Assembly: GCA_963573315.1 (NCBI GenBank)
Contig: OY752152.1
Location: 62,001 to 126,000 of the forward strand
Origin: Entomortierella parvispora
Taxonomy: Eukaryota > Mortierellomycota > Mortierellomycetes > Mortierellales > Mortierellaceae
Direction: 5' to 3'
DNA: 64,000 nucleotides
Shown here: positions 1 through 13,919 of the stretch, piece after piece
Position numbering within the stretch: position 1 is the first letter of the stretch
Layout: every line of letters starts with the position of its first letter
The notes under the pieces: generated by a model
Database searches by the model: none
Told to the model about the DNA's origin: nothing
Seen by the model: only the letters and a program-made list of their open reading frames with translations
Program-made: the position numbers and the translations under genes

Positions 1-596
1 ACTGCGACAATGACTTCATGAATAAACGAGTATTGAACGTCAAAGGACACGTACCTTGGCGATAGTTCCGAGGTTCTTCTGGAGTTCCTCCTTGGTCATA
101 CCAACACCGGTATCAGTAATGGTGATGATGCGCTGCTCCTTGTGGACAGCAATGGTCACGTTGAGGTTAGGGTTGGATTCGAGTGCAGAAGGATCCGTCA
201 AGGACTGGAAGCGAATCTTGTCGAGGGCGTCAGATCCGTTAGAGATGAGCTCACGCAAGAAGATCTCGGGGGTCTTGTAAAGTGAGTTGATGACAATGTT
301 CATCAAGCGAGAGACTTCCGTCTGGTATTTTCAAAGGAGGAATGATAAAGACAAGGTCAATAATTTGTTTGCCACCAACATAGACACAGCAAATTGATGC
401 AGGAATCCAAGGTTTGTACCTGAAAGTGGAACGTTTCGCCGTTGACAATAGGCTGGGAGGAGGAGGAGTCAAAGGCAAAGTTGTCAGGGACTGCAATGTT
501 GTCGCCAGCGCCAAAGGCAGCTTGCGCCGAAGGAGCTTCAGCGGCAACGACCGAGATGGCGGCGAGGATGGAGAGGAGGAAGAATGACTTTTTCAT
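1..596 (-). CDS. ER-type Hsp90 chaperone (Grp94/endoplasmin-like), 5' part only
   Basis: Two coding exons are visible: 596-420 and 321-55. The next intron begins at 54 with GTACGT and the gene runs off the left edge. The first exon starts [21 protein letters not shown], a good signal peptide, so the product should enter the secretory pathway; this points to the ER paralogue rather than cytosolic Hsp90. The second exon carries the N-terminal GHKL ATP-binding fold: [14 protein letters not shown], then [19 protein letters not shown] with the catalytic Glu and the ATP-contacting Asn, then [13 protein letters not shown]. Splicing GETFHFQ to TEVSRLM restores the family sequence exactly. About 147 residues are present of an expected 700 to 800. 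By family it is an ATP-dependent chaperone for secretory proteins. The KDEL-like end cannot be checked here. Confidence 0.9.
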
Positions 597-1572
597 GATT
601 GTGGATTAAGGTAGTAAGAACGAGAGGAAAATAAATACAAAAGGGAGGCTATAAAACAGGAGACGGGGAAGAGTGGGAGGAGAGAGTGTGGACTGGAGAA
701 GAAGAAGAAGAAGAAGAAGAACAAGAAGAGAAAGGAAGAAAAAGAAAGGGAGAAGAATGGGCAATGGTCAAGGTCCATGTGGAGAAGACACACCAGGGCT
801 CTGAGCCTGCCTGTGAACTGAAGGAACCCTCGAGAAGCGAGCAGAGTGGAGTGGCAGCCGGCGATTGGCTCCCGTGGCGTGCCACTAAAAAAAACCTCGG
901 CTTGCTTCTGTGATCAGCAGGCCCTCGCTAAATGCAACCGCCCGTCCCACTGCTCTCGGCCCAATCACACGGCGCCGATACGCGTCGATGAGATATCTGA
1001 TTTCAGCTCAAATACATTCACTCTACCGAGGGTGCCGCTTCCTTCCGACGTCCATTCAGGAATACACACGTCCGGTGTGGCTGTTTTGCGATTGTTGTGA
1101 TGTCCAGGCGACGCGCTCCCTTTCCCGCCCCTCTTCCCTTTCTTCTGTCCTACTATCTGGCCTGTGCTGCGATGCAGTTCCGGGTGCAGCTGACACGGCA
1201 GCGATCATAAGCAAGACTCTATGACTCTATTGATCACAGTCATCCCAGCTGGACGCTGTGGTTCACAGCCTAGCCTCGCACGCCTCGTTGTGGTTGTTGT
1301 GAGCAGTCGCCTTGTCGGCACCCAAGGAGGTCCCTTGCTTCCTCCCATCTCGTCTCTCTATTCTGTCGCCTCTGTCTATATTTCTGTGTGTATGTTCCCT
1401 TTATTTCTCCACCAAGGAAGACGGAGGTGCCTCTTTGGTTCCATCGCTGCCCATTTCTTCCCCAAGGGACGCGGATCACCTCTTTTGTTCCTGTTTTCCT
1501 TCTTCTTCTTCCTAACGCAACTATCGCCTTCCGACACACCTTTTTTCTTCTTTGGTCCTTGTCTTTGACTTC
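597..1572. other. Intergenic region between divergent Grp94-like and F-box/ankyrin-like genes
   Basis: No convincing coding region. It holds a GAA/GAAG-rich purine tract at about 686-750 (pyrimidine-rich on the Grp94 strand, as is common just upstream of fungal genes), CCAAT boxes in both orientations, and a CT-rich tract from about 1330 to 1570 leading into the rightward gene. The short ORFs here are low complexity and unlike known proteins. Confidence 0.6.
850..868 (-). promoter_or_regulatory. ERSE-like element upstream of the Grp94-like gene
   Basis: Read on the minus strand, this 19-base site is CCAAT, nine bases, then CCACT. It is one base short of the animal ER stress response element CCAAT-N9-CCACG. 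It lies about 255 bases upstream of the Grp94-like start codon. Function in this fungus is unproven, since yeast uses a different unfolded-protein-response element, and a match of this size can arise by chance. Confidence 0.25.
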
Positions 1573-4500
1573 ATGCCCTTCAAAAGGCACTCCTCCATTC
1601 GAAATACCCAGACTGCTGAGGACAGAACCCCATTTTTAGGCGAGAGCTCTAGAAGGGGCCAACAAGACATGCTTTCTGCAGTCAACACCTCGCGCTCAAT
1701 ACCGCCTTCGCCTTCACACCCAACACCACAACAAGAGCTCTCACCAAAAGTATTCTCTTTTCTGGAGCAACTTCCTCTTGATCTGCTCTTGTACATTGCG
1801 TCAGCCCGTTTCTTGACCCTGAATGACATTGTGCAATGGCGGGCCGCAGCCTCGATCTTTTATCGGACAATTCCTCTGCCCAATGTCGCCATGGTACTGT
1901 AACCTCTTCATCCATCCTTCTAGATCACTCTATTGTTGCCTTGTACCTTGACTTCCTCCTGCCCCCCTTCCTCCTTGGTTTTCACCCCTTGAATTTTCAC
2001 CTCGCCCAGAGCACAGCCAGGGTCCAACGGGCGAAGCTTCTTTGCTGCCCCTGCTAATCTCCCGACTCCTTCCATTCCACCCCACAGATTCTTCAAGCCG
2101 CTCATCTTTTCCAAGTCCGGCCACAGCGCGGTCATCGACGGTCCGGGAGTGCCTCCATCACCACAATACGCAAACACTCTTCAGACATGCACTCCCACTT
2201 CAAAGACAAGCAGCTGCATGATGTCATGGACCGCCTGACGCTCTTAATTACTCACTCTGACTTCCAGCCTTACCTCCTGCGTTCAAGTTATTCGTTTCGT
2301 CATCTGGATCCATTAAACCGACAGAATCTCTCCACATCCTCATCACCCTCATACGGCGAATCGTATTCTTCCTCCGATCGTCAAGACCCATCCCTAACGT
2401 CATCATCATCGTCAGCACCAGAACATCAGCCATTCAGTCGCTCCAAACGCACACGACGAGAATTACAGGATTATCCCATCTTTTTAACAGGCAACCCTCC
2501 TGACCTGGTCCGACTTGCAATTGAATTTGGGCATGGACCCTTTGTCGATCATCTTCTTGATCGAGGTTTCCGACCCCGTGATCTGCCGGAATACTTCGCC
2601 TCCATTCCACTCATTCATTTGGACGATTCCTCGACACCTGCACATGAGGAGAAGGATCATAAGAGGCGTAAACAAGAGTTGATCAGGATATGGGAGCACA
2701 TAAGGGGAGCCAACCAGGAATTGATGGACGCTTGCTCAAATGCGGATCTGCCAACAGTGCTCAAAGTCCTAGATGCAACGCTTATATGTCCTCGGCCGTC
2801 TCTGGACCGCCCGCTTGTTCCTCGTCCTTCCTCTGCTGAGGATGATTTGTCACTTTCATCATCAGAGCAGCAGCAGCAGCAACTGCAACAGCGTCAGGGG
2901 GAACAGCTCTCAAGTGCGATGATTATGACTGCAAAAGGCAAGGAACCAATACGGAATAGCAATTGGCTAGACGAAGAAACTCTGCAAACTGATGTGGACA
3001 GTCTGGGATCGAGCTCTGTTTGGCATGCTGCAGGGGTAGGGACAAGTACATCGGCAGCATCATCAGCATCCGCGTGGCAACCCCAGGAAGGCACCTCTCA
3101 GTCACACCAGGCGTTGGCGGACTTTAAGATGCAGGAAAACAACCACCCAAAGACTGTTTCGACGGACGACCCTCCGCCCCTCTTTGGAACAAGACCCCGA
3201 CATGTAGGTGACTCGACCATCCCCACGGAAATCCGACCTCACATGCCATGGGTTGATGGAAGAGCCTTGACCAGTGCGCTGTTGGCTGTTTGTTTTCGCA
3301 GGAATGGTTACGACTCTCCAGAGGCAGAGGCACAGGAAGAAAAGTTGGCTGTCCCCATTGTGAAGGAAATTCTCCAATACGACTGCATGCTGACGGCTCC
3401 GGCACTAGGTCAGGCGGCTCTAGCGGTCGCTTATTCCCGTCCACCAGGATCGCTTCGTAGATCCCACGAGCAGCGCCTAAATCCGAAAATAACTCATCCA
3501 AGGGAACAGGCAGGAACTACAAGAGCGGGAAGCGACGTCAGTGTCATGGATTTGATGATGGAGAGAATTGGACCAAGGGAATGGCTCAAATTGATAAAAT
3601 GCTACCTGCAACGGCAAGCTTTTGAAGACTTGGCTGTGGTACTGGATCGCTGTCCTTTTCGAGGATCACAACTGGAGCGCCGGCTTGTCGAAACTCAGCA
3701 GCAGCCAATGCCCTCCTTTCAGGGTCGGGCGGGTCAAGGCGAGCTCAGGTTTACCTCTGGGGATCCACAGCAACAGCGATGGCGACAGCAAGCACGGGAC
3801 CTGATCTGTCGCGAGGCTGGTATTTGTGGTGTGGGCTCGCGTTTGAACCAGTTTACTGGTCGAGGGATCGGCCAGGCCTCGTACAACGTCGCGGCAACAC
3901 TTCACGAGTCCAGTCGCGTCTTGTTCACCGGCAGCGGGACCCGATTTAATCATTGCTACATGCTGCCGCGAGGTGGATTCCGAGGGATTGGTGGCAACAG
4001 TAGTGGACACACTGGATCTGCATCTGGAAACCAAGCCCACGCGATTGAAACAGCAGATTCGCAACACAGTGGAGGAGACAGCTACCAAAATACACCGCAG
4101 CTGGAGCAGGATGATCCGATTGCACAAGCGTCTTCGAGGACTGCAGCTGATCGAGGGCGATCCCGGGATGGCAATAGTGGAAATAATGATAATTACGGTA
4201 GCGACAATTTGGATGCAGAGGACGGCGAGGATGAGGATAACGGGCTTTTACTGGATGCTCAGACTGGGCTACCTCAAGGAATGGACGATTCGCAAGACTC
4301 AAATCTGGCGTTTGGTGGCGTAGGCAGCAGTACCACATCCAGTTCTCGCCCTGGTCCAGGTATCGTAGGTATAGCGATTCAAGTCAGCGCCCCCGAGGAC
4401 ATTCTTCAGACGCTCCTTCGTATGGGCTTTCGATTTTTCAGCATCTGCGATCTCTCCATCTCGGATGCACGACACCCACTTGCGCTGCAGTTTCGGAAAC

Positions 4501-7325
4501 AGGAGAGGATGAACAGACAATTAATCGAGTTTTGTATGGTCCATGGAGCAGAAGGCGAGACTTTGGACCAAGACAAGGGCAAAGGTGTCTCCCGCAGAGA
4601 CCAGGGCAGACGGAAAGGGGGAGCTAGGAGACAAAGAAGAGACGATCCCTCTGCTCGTGAGGAAGATGCCTTGACAGTGCAAAGGTTCCTTCATCCAGCA
4701 GCCGAGCAACGTTCTCGTGGATACGTATCTGTACCATCTGCATTGCCTGACATGGCCATGACGACAACACCTTTATTTACTGCGACCGTAGAAATGGGGC
4801 CAATTGCCCTTGGGCCCGTGGCTATGACCTCTCCAGCTCTGTCATCTAATCAAAACCAGCAACAACCAATATCATCTTCACCACAACAGGAACACCAGCA
4901 ACAGCAAAGCAATGCTCTGTCACCGTCCGATCGTCTTCGTTTTGTCCTACCCCCCGTCCAGCTCGGAGAGTCCTTCGAGTCTTTAGCGTCTTTGAGCAAC
5001 CTGCAAAAGCGCAATTTTGATGACCCATCCACTTTTGTGGTGCCATTGGACTCTGGAAGGTATCGCAATAATGGGTTTGCCATTTCGATGCCTCTGCCTA
5101 TCCGTACCTCAATGATCGAGAGTCACAGGACCACCACCACCAATGCATTCGCCTTGGGGAGGCGACTATCCACCAAAACCACAACAAGAGAGGGATCTAT
5201 CGTCAAAGAACCCATGTGGGTGGAAACAACCAGGCGCCGTGTTCGCGAGTTTCTGTCCTCGCAGTATATGGATATGATGACTGTCGGGATCTGCTTGCAT
5301 CAAGCCTGTTACCACAGGAAGGAAGTTTTGCTCACTGTCATCTTGGAGCATCGGTTGCTGGTTGCTCAAGATGCCCTGACGGGCGCCGTACAGGTTGCCG
5401 CTTCTGTAGGATGGCGTCGAGGACTGGAGCTTTTGCTGTTGCAGCAAGGAGAGCTCGAGGCCGAGATTGAGCCGGTGGTCACGACCACAAGCGAGACGGT
5501 GCACCTTGGCACCTCTATGAAATGGGACTATGCCACGGCGCCTCGACTGTACGCGGGCAAGCGCGATCTCAAGACCGCAACCTTTTCTCTTCATCTTGAC
5601 GACAGACGAGTCTCACAGATTGTGCCTTCCAGAAGCCTCGAGGGACTTGTCCATCGGACTTTGCGTCGCCATCGAAGCGATGGTGGTCGACTAGACCGCA
5701 CTCGAGGAAGCAGATCTACCGCTACAAGACGCTCTACCGACGGTGCTGTCGAGGACGACAGCTCATCAACGAGATCACTCACCCACGGTCGTCGCGCCAG
5801 TCTTGACGATTCGTTGTCACCCATGTCCACCCTTTCTTCAAACACGCCATCACCGCTTCTACCACGTCCATGGTCGATGTTCTTTGATCCAGTGGTCCCC
5901 ACAGCACGGTCCTCTTCTTTGAGTTCGAGGCTGTCCACATTTTTGACGTCCTCAAGTCCTTCGACGGGTTCTGAGCGACTCTATGCTCGTACGCGACCAA
6001 GATCTGTACCCTTGCAGAATTCGCTCTTTGAATCGAGCACATCGGCAACATCAGCAACACCATCTCGTCCTCCTACGACGGCCATGCTCTCGACGGGATC
6101 TCTATGGTCGTTGCCTGGTGTGATGATGTTGCGGAAAAACCGGAATGCTGTCGTAGCATTGATGGCTGCATGTTCAGGGAACGATCCAGGGTTGGTCCAT
6201 TGGCTGATAGAGACATTTGCAGATATCAAGATGGGTCATATCCTGCAGGCCCTGAAGCTTTCTTGCGACCGTGGACTTGTTCGAGTTGTTCGAGTCCTCT
6301 TGGGTGACATCCCCACTTCCTCGAACGCTGACAGCGGAGATCAACAACAGGGCAGGGAAGGAGCTTCCTTGAGACTGTTGTTACGAAGATGGATGGAGGA
6401 CCAATACAACACGATCGTGGCGTTTTGTGGTGGTGAGCACTCTTTGAGAGGAAGAACTGATCAGTATCCTTTTCTGTTTCTCATGGAGATTTCCCCGCTC
6501 TTTCGGCACTATTATCAAATACTAAACACTGTTTCGACTTGTCAGTTCATGATGACGACGGCTCAAATGTCGTCACCACCTCTGCCACCACCACCGGCAC
6601 CTCTACCACCTTTTTCTCCTCCACTTCTTCCACCAGAGCCGCAGCCTCTGGCCGAGACACCCATGGCTCCAACGACAGGGCCTTCTCATCTTCCCGTGCC
6701 CCCACAATCACGCTCTGGTTCTCAAAAAAAGCAGCGTCAATTGAATCCACAACAGAAAAAATTACAGCTGGTGGAGTTGCTCTTGGACCCAATCTTGCAA
6801 GTTTTTGGTTCTATTTCTGTACGAATCGCTCTAGATCGGATGCCTAGGGATTGTTGGTGGCCATTGGATCAGGATGTCCGCGCCAGAGTCGACCAAGAGG
6901 CTAGGAAAGAAATGGTTCTTCTTATCAAAGAAAGAAAGCTGCAACAACAACAACAACAACAACTACAACAGCAGCAGCAACAGGAGCAGGAACAACAAAT
7001 ACTACCACCACCATTACCACTACCACAACGGCAGCGACAACATCGAAAGGGTCATGTGTCGTCCGCCTCAGCCCCGATTCTTTCTCACAAACATTCTATT
7101 CAGGACGACAACCAGATCGAGACCTCTGAAGATATCCAAGAGGTGAAGGAGGAACCGATACTGGAGGAAGGAAAGGGTCCGAATCGAATACGTCTCAAAT
7201 TCAGAAATCCATGGAAGAGAGTCCAGAAATGGATCATCCGGGATCATGACAAGGTGGACTCCGAAGAGAAGAAAAAGGATCCCACACCAAAGCCTTTCTT
7301 TCGTCGGTGGAGTCGCGTAAAGTAG
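1573..7325 (+). CDS. Very large F-box-like / ankyrin-like protein (about 1,850 aa)
   Basis: Exon 1 is 1573-1893 (ATG, MPFKRHSSIRN) and ends at ATG|GTACTG. Exon 2 begins at 2088 after CCCCACAG and runs in frame to TAG at 7323-7325, giving 1,852 residues. Residues about 60-105 resemble an F-box helix bundle (LEQLPLDLLLYIASARFLTL, then VQWRAAASIFYRT). Downstream, NPPDLVRLAIEFGHGPFVDH and LDRGF look like degenerate ankyrin repeats, and similar helical pairs recur toward the C terminus (VALMAACSGNDPGLVHWLIE). Long linkers are rich in Ser, Gln and Asp/Asn, with glutamine runs near 2866-2900 and 6940-6990. The C terminus is basic (KPFFRRWSRVK). An intron-like stretch lies at 6433-6636 (204 nt, in frame), so the encoded length may be 1,784 aa. 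The family suggests a ubiquitin-ligase adaptor or scaffold, but no specific function can be assigned. AATAAA sits just after the stop at 7338. Confidence 0.75.
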
Positions 7326-7434
7326 CACTGCACAAAAAATAAAAAAATAAACAAATAATCAGACTAGAAAAAAAGGATGGTCTTTTTAATTCTAGTGAGG
7401 TTGTGAAGAACTGGGGTTATATACGATGGCAAAT

Positions 7435-9847
7435 CTAGCATTTGCAACCCTTCTTTGCACCAGGACGAGGAGCATTGACCAAAGGTGCGGCGTACTTGTG
7501 CCAGTAGGCTGGGGGCTCAAAAGACTTTTGGGCCGCATTGACCGTTCCAAAGTACGCAGGATAAATGTTGCCATCGTATTTTCCAATTGGAGCCTTGAGC
7601 ACAAAGTCTGGAATAGCCCAAGCATCGACCAAGGGGACAGCATCCTTTCGAAGATCCTTGCACTGATCCAAAAACAACTGACGGATGGCCTTGGCATGCG
7701 TTCCGTCAAAGTAGTTCTCCTCCAAGAAAAGATCCAAATGCTTGCGAAGGGCAAATGTGCTCATCAACTGGCCCATCTTGACCAACATTGGGTAAACCTC
7801 GGGCTTGCTCTTCTCGGTCTCGATTCCACGATGATACAGGATCAAGAAGTATCGCCAGGCGTGCACATCTGCCAGGCGAACCAACTCGGTCTGGTTTGCG
7901 TTCCACGCCTCTTCAAACTTGGACTTGCCAGCCTCTGTCAAGATCGTTTCCAGGTCTACGGCCTTCTTTGCACTGGCCCAAGTGAGGGCATCAATCACAA
8001 ACTCGTACTGCAAAAGATCACGGGTGTCCTGGAACGTGGTCTTGTTGTTGGCAATGATTCTCTTGTAATCGTTAAAGTAGCTGACGGATCCGGTGACTTC
8101 CTGTCCTTCCTTTGCGCACTTCAATGACGACATCAGGTACCGTGCACATTGTTGCATCAGAACCACATTATCTCCACCCCCCGTGGTCATAACACCAAAG
8201 TCACCTGTGAGACCCGCAATGGCGTTGTAGGAAGAGTATGCGTGTCCACCACATGCTCGGCGGCAGTTTTCCAAGATTTCTGTCACATACCAAGCCAGGG
8301 CCCCCTTAAATCCTGCCGAGACACCGTGCTGATCAGGGATTTCCCGCATGAAGGCCCCTGCATCCGTCTGAGCGTAAGCGGCAACCTCGTCCCACTTTGC
8401 AGACAAGACACGCTCTACCACATTCAACACATAGATGAACGCGAGACCAGGCATCAAACTGGTTTGATGTGTTTGGTAATCCAGAATCTGCTCGTCCTGA
8501 TTGCCCTGTCGACGGACTGCACCATAACGAATGGCGATCGTCAGCGTTTGTGACAGGACGGACTGAGAGCCGGTCAAGATCGTGAATCGCTCAGGGATCA
8601 GGGTCGCATAGGAGAGGACAGGGCTAGGCGAAGGGGTAAAGACTCCCTCTGAGCTCATTGAAGCCCACTTCATGAGCATGTTCTTGCGAGGGATACGAAC
8701 GGATGTGAACTGGATCCAGCCATTGTCCAAACCCTGACGGGCAGCTTTGTGCCCAATATCTCCACACGTGATGCCTGGCAAGAGTCTTCCAGTCTTGGGA
8801 TCACGGAGAGGAACAATGAACCAGTTGATCCCATGGTTCTCACCATCGATGATTGTCTGACAAATGGCGACTACGATGGGATTTTCAGGGGTTTGGTTAG
8901 CTCTTGCAATGGAAAAAACCACACAGCAGTATGGCTCGTTCAATCTTTCTTACCGGTATGAGTGGCTGTCTCTCCGGACATGCCAATCCACCATTTTGTG
9001 GCAGTGAGCGAAGGAGAGTGGATCACAAACTCATTTGTGGTACGATCATAGGTTGAAGTGGTTTCTAGACCTCTGAGGTTCGATGAATGTCCGAGTTCTG
9101 TCTATCATCGACATGAGGATATGAAAAAAACAAGCAGTAAACAGAAGCAGTTAGATCCCAAAAAGTGATTTTGATCAAAGATGTCCCCCTGCCGGGAAGA
9201 GTTTAACGATTGTTACCATGGCGAAACATCCAATAACTCTCCAATTGTCAATATCGTCCATCCATTCGTCCTGTTGTTCTGCTGTTCCAAATAAGGTCAC
9301 CGCTTGACGGAAGAGCATCTCATGAACGTAGATGCGCATCGAGAACGACTCTGTATAGTACGACATAGCTTTGAACAACGCCTGGGCCAGGCGACGATCC
9401 TTGAGACTCTTGTTCAGTTCAACCGTGCGGGCAATCTGACGCATCGTCATCTCACGGTCCTCGGCTCTCGTCAGGTCATAGTGGTGGCCTTTGTCCATTC
9501 TCAGCTCCGGATCGCGTTGGATCATTTGGAAGGCGAGTTGCTATTTTGATGAGAAGGGCGAGGATGTTGTTCAGTCAAGAGTATTTGCAGCCAGATTACA
9601 AAAGCGGACAGTGAATCCGTAGCTATTTTACCAGAGCCTTGACGTTCTCTTCGCCTCTAAAGAGGACCTTCGTCATCTCGTTGACTGGGAACGAAGCATT
9701 GGCTCGCTCTCGCGCGAGGTCGGCAGGCCCTGTTGGCTGGTCGTTATGGATTGCGTAACGGTGGAAGCAAGGCTGGATGGTCAACTGGCTCTGAACAGCG
9801 GCTAGTCGGGCGACAGCAGCAGTCGACGCAGGCTCTGAAGGCGACAT
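7435..9847 (-). CDS. Peroxisomal acyl-CoA oxidase
   Basis: Four exons: 9847-9632, 9540-9217, 9101-8954 and 8900-7435, with introns of 91, 115 and 53 nt, encode 717 aa, typical for the family. The enzyme oxidises acyl-CoA to trans-2-enoyl-CoA with FAD and makes H2O2, the first step of peroxisomal beta-oxidation. Family blocks include [19 protein letters not shown] (spanning an exon junction; FAD/substrate region), the Trp pair in [40 protein letters not shown], and [19 protein letters not shown] near the catalytic region. The C terminus is KKGCKC, not a PTS1. Residues 14-22, RLAAVQSQL, fit the PTS2 pattern R-L-x5-Q-L. It is convergent with the preceding gene (109-bp gap) and shares orientation with ATP synthase beta. 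The 53-nt last intron uses the second of two close AGs, fixed by reading frame. Confidence 0.93.
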
Positions 9848-10336
9848 TTTTTATTTCCTATTTCTTTGTGTAGGACGTGGATGTGGAGATGGCGATGAAA
9901 GGACAGAGACAGAGACAGAGAAGGAGATGAATGGAAAAGAAAGAGATGGTGATGAGAAACAAAAAGGGAGTGTTCCCGTCCGTCTGTACTTGTGTGACCA
10001 AGCGGTTCACTTGCCTGCTGTTGTCGCTTTGGTTGTTGATATGATTGTTGACCCCATCCCAGTGTTCGGCCCACGTCGGCACATAACGCTTTGAAAAGCT
10101 ACGCGCGTCAGACTCGAAGTCTGCACGTTGGAAATGGGCATAATCAAAGTAGATTGTTTATTTTGTAGATCCGCCTTCAACTCACAAGGAGAACAAAGGA
10201 GGATGAAAGAGTAGGGTGTGTATGTATGAACGTTTTTAATAAACTTACGAATAAAAAAAGTGTAGAGTGAGAAGGGAGAGAGAGTGTGTGGGGAAAAAAC
10301 GAAATGATTCAGAACAATGAAGGACCTTCAAAGCAT
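9848..10336. other. Intergenic: acyl-CoA oxidase promoter and ATP2 3' region
   Basis: No gene seen. A purine-rich tract at about 9900-9960 (CT-rich on the gene strand) precedes the oxidase start. A small inverted repeat, CAGAC-TCGAA-GTCTG, at about 10110-10124 resembles a tRNA anticodon arm, but no T-arm or acceptor stem follows, so no tRNA is called. Short AT-rich stretches around 10230-10260 probably belong to the ATP2 3' UTR. Confidence 0.5.
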
Positions 10337-12417
<2,081 letters not shown>

Positions 12418-12758
12418 GGTGCACCGGGGGGGAAGAAGGATGGGATGATGGATAGAGGATGTGAGAGGCGATGGAATAAAGGGACGCCCCGTCCCCCGCC
12501 TCTGTCCCCCGGCCGTCCCGTGGTGGCTTGGCTGTTTGTGTGCAGTGTGTGTGTGTGTGTGAGGGAGGGGGGAAATAGCGATTGTTGTGGGACTATCTGT
12601 GCGTGGAAATAATGGGCTTGAACTTTTGCCACGTCACTCGTGATCACGTGCTGTAATTTCGCATTTCGCGTTTTTTTGTTCCTTCTCCTGACGAAAACGG
12701 ACGGTGTTTGTTCTTTGCACTGCAATCAACGCAGTCCTCTGCAACGCACACAAGCACG

Positions 12759-13127
12759 ATGTCTACAAGCGACAGTCCCAAGAAAGCGCAAGACCACCAG
12801 GTCAGCAGGGCAGGCAGATGCATAGGGTAAACAGGGGACAAGCAGGATAGAGTAGCAGGGTGTGTCTGTGTTTGAAAAGATTAATGGAAGTGAGTTTCTG
12901 ACAGTTGAAAAAAAACCCCCCTCCAAGCAAGCGGCAAGTTCACTACAGACACCCCTTCTCACCTTTACCTGCCCTTCGCGCAACTGCTGTGTCTGGTCAC
13001 AACAATGCTACAGTCCAGCAGTATGCATCTCTGTTGCTTGCAGCAAGATCGGCGATCGTCAATGTTAAAGCGTGTCAGAGCACAAGGAAAAAGAATGGGA
13101 GAAAAGAAAATTGCTCAACGGAAATAA
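12759..13127 (+). CDS. Doubtful two-exon micro-gene, about 41 aa, unknown
   Basis: A possible first exon 12759-12800 reads MSTSDSPKKAQDHQ and ends CAG|GTCAGC. A possible second exon 13044-13127, after GTTGCTTGCAG, continues in frame as QDRRSSMLKRVRAQGKR and ends at TAA with a basic tail. I do not recognise the product. Support is limited to a start codon with a plausible context, a consensus-like donor and acceptor, and position opposite ATP2 as a divergent partner. Other acceptors nearby give different frames. It may equally be part of a non-coding transcript or nothing. Confidence 0.15.
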
Positions 13128-13471
13128 ATGATCCATGATCCACATTGTTCCTGCTGGTAACCGAAGTGGCGTCTGTGGTGTGGGCCGAAGACGGGCACAA
13201 AGAGTGGGTGGATCAAATGTTACATGATGATGTTCCGCATGCAGGATGGACAAACAAGCACCAGTTGCCAATCGGCGCTCTCGCTTTTGGGACGATGAGC
13301 ACCCAAAAAAGAAATAAGGACTGGGCAAAAGAGCACAGTGCTCTCTTCGTTTGTCTGCTCTGGGCTAGAGTCGGCTGCCGCGGGGCGAGAGAAGAGGTGT
13401 CTACCAGGGGTGCACTGTGTTCTGTTGTGATCGATTATTGATTGCCCGGTAAAAAAGGCTGGTCCGATTGT

Positions 13472-13555
13472 TATAAAAAGAACACACCTTTGTTTCTTTT
13501 GTCCCCCCCACCCCCCTCTCTTTCTCTTTCTCTTTCTCCTCCTCCCACCCCAACC
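13472..13555 (+). promoter_or_regulatory. Core promoter of the chitin deacetylase gene
   Basis: TATAAAA at 13472-13478 is followed about 20 bases later by a CT-rich tract (13497-13555). A TATA box followed by a pyrimidine tract is a common fungal promoter layout. The start codon lies about 440 bases further on at 13920, so the 5' UTR would be long and could hold an intron. Confidence 0.4.
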
Positions 13556-13919
13556 CCCTGGCCTTCATCACCCGCAACGTCTGCCGTTGTCCCTTCCACT
13601 GCGCCCTTCCTTGCACGCACAAACAACCCCACACCCTCCTCAATTATTTTTAACGACAACAAGCCCTCTTGCGTTCACGAACCCGTACTCTCTGTACAGC
13701 CATCTTTCTCCTCGAACGTCGCACCGCCTCTCTCCTTTACCAGGAATCTTCTTTTACCCTTCCTCGGGACTCTTTTAAATACAAATCTCCACGCCTGCCA
13801 CCCTCGATCCCTCGATCTGGCCCCTTCGTCTTTCTTTCTTCAATCCTGCATTTCCTCCTGCGCCGCTTTAAGCACCATTTTTTTGCTCCATTTCCTTATT
13901 TTTTTGACCACATTCTACC

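Larger units (their letters stand above)
12418..13919. other. Long gene-poor region between divergent ATP2 and chitin deacetylase
   Basis: About 1.5 kb without a strongly supported gene. Near ATP2 it holds a TG repeat (about 12545-12562) and a purine-rich tract. A doubtful two-exon micro-gene is listed separately at 12759-13127. The right third is CT-rich (13497-13555) and carries the chitin deacetylase core promoter. The ORFs that cross it are low complexity. Confidence 0.55.

Noticed and set aside
10090-10130. tRNA-like hairpin (CAGAC TCGAA GTCTG)
   Set aside because: Only an anticodon-like stem is present. There is no T-arm (GTTCGAATC type) and no pairing acceptor stem within 100 bases on either strand.
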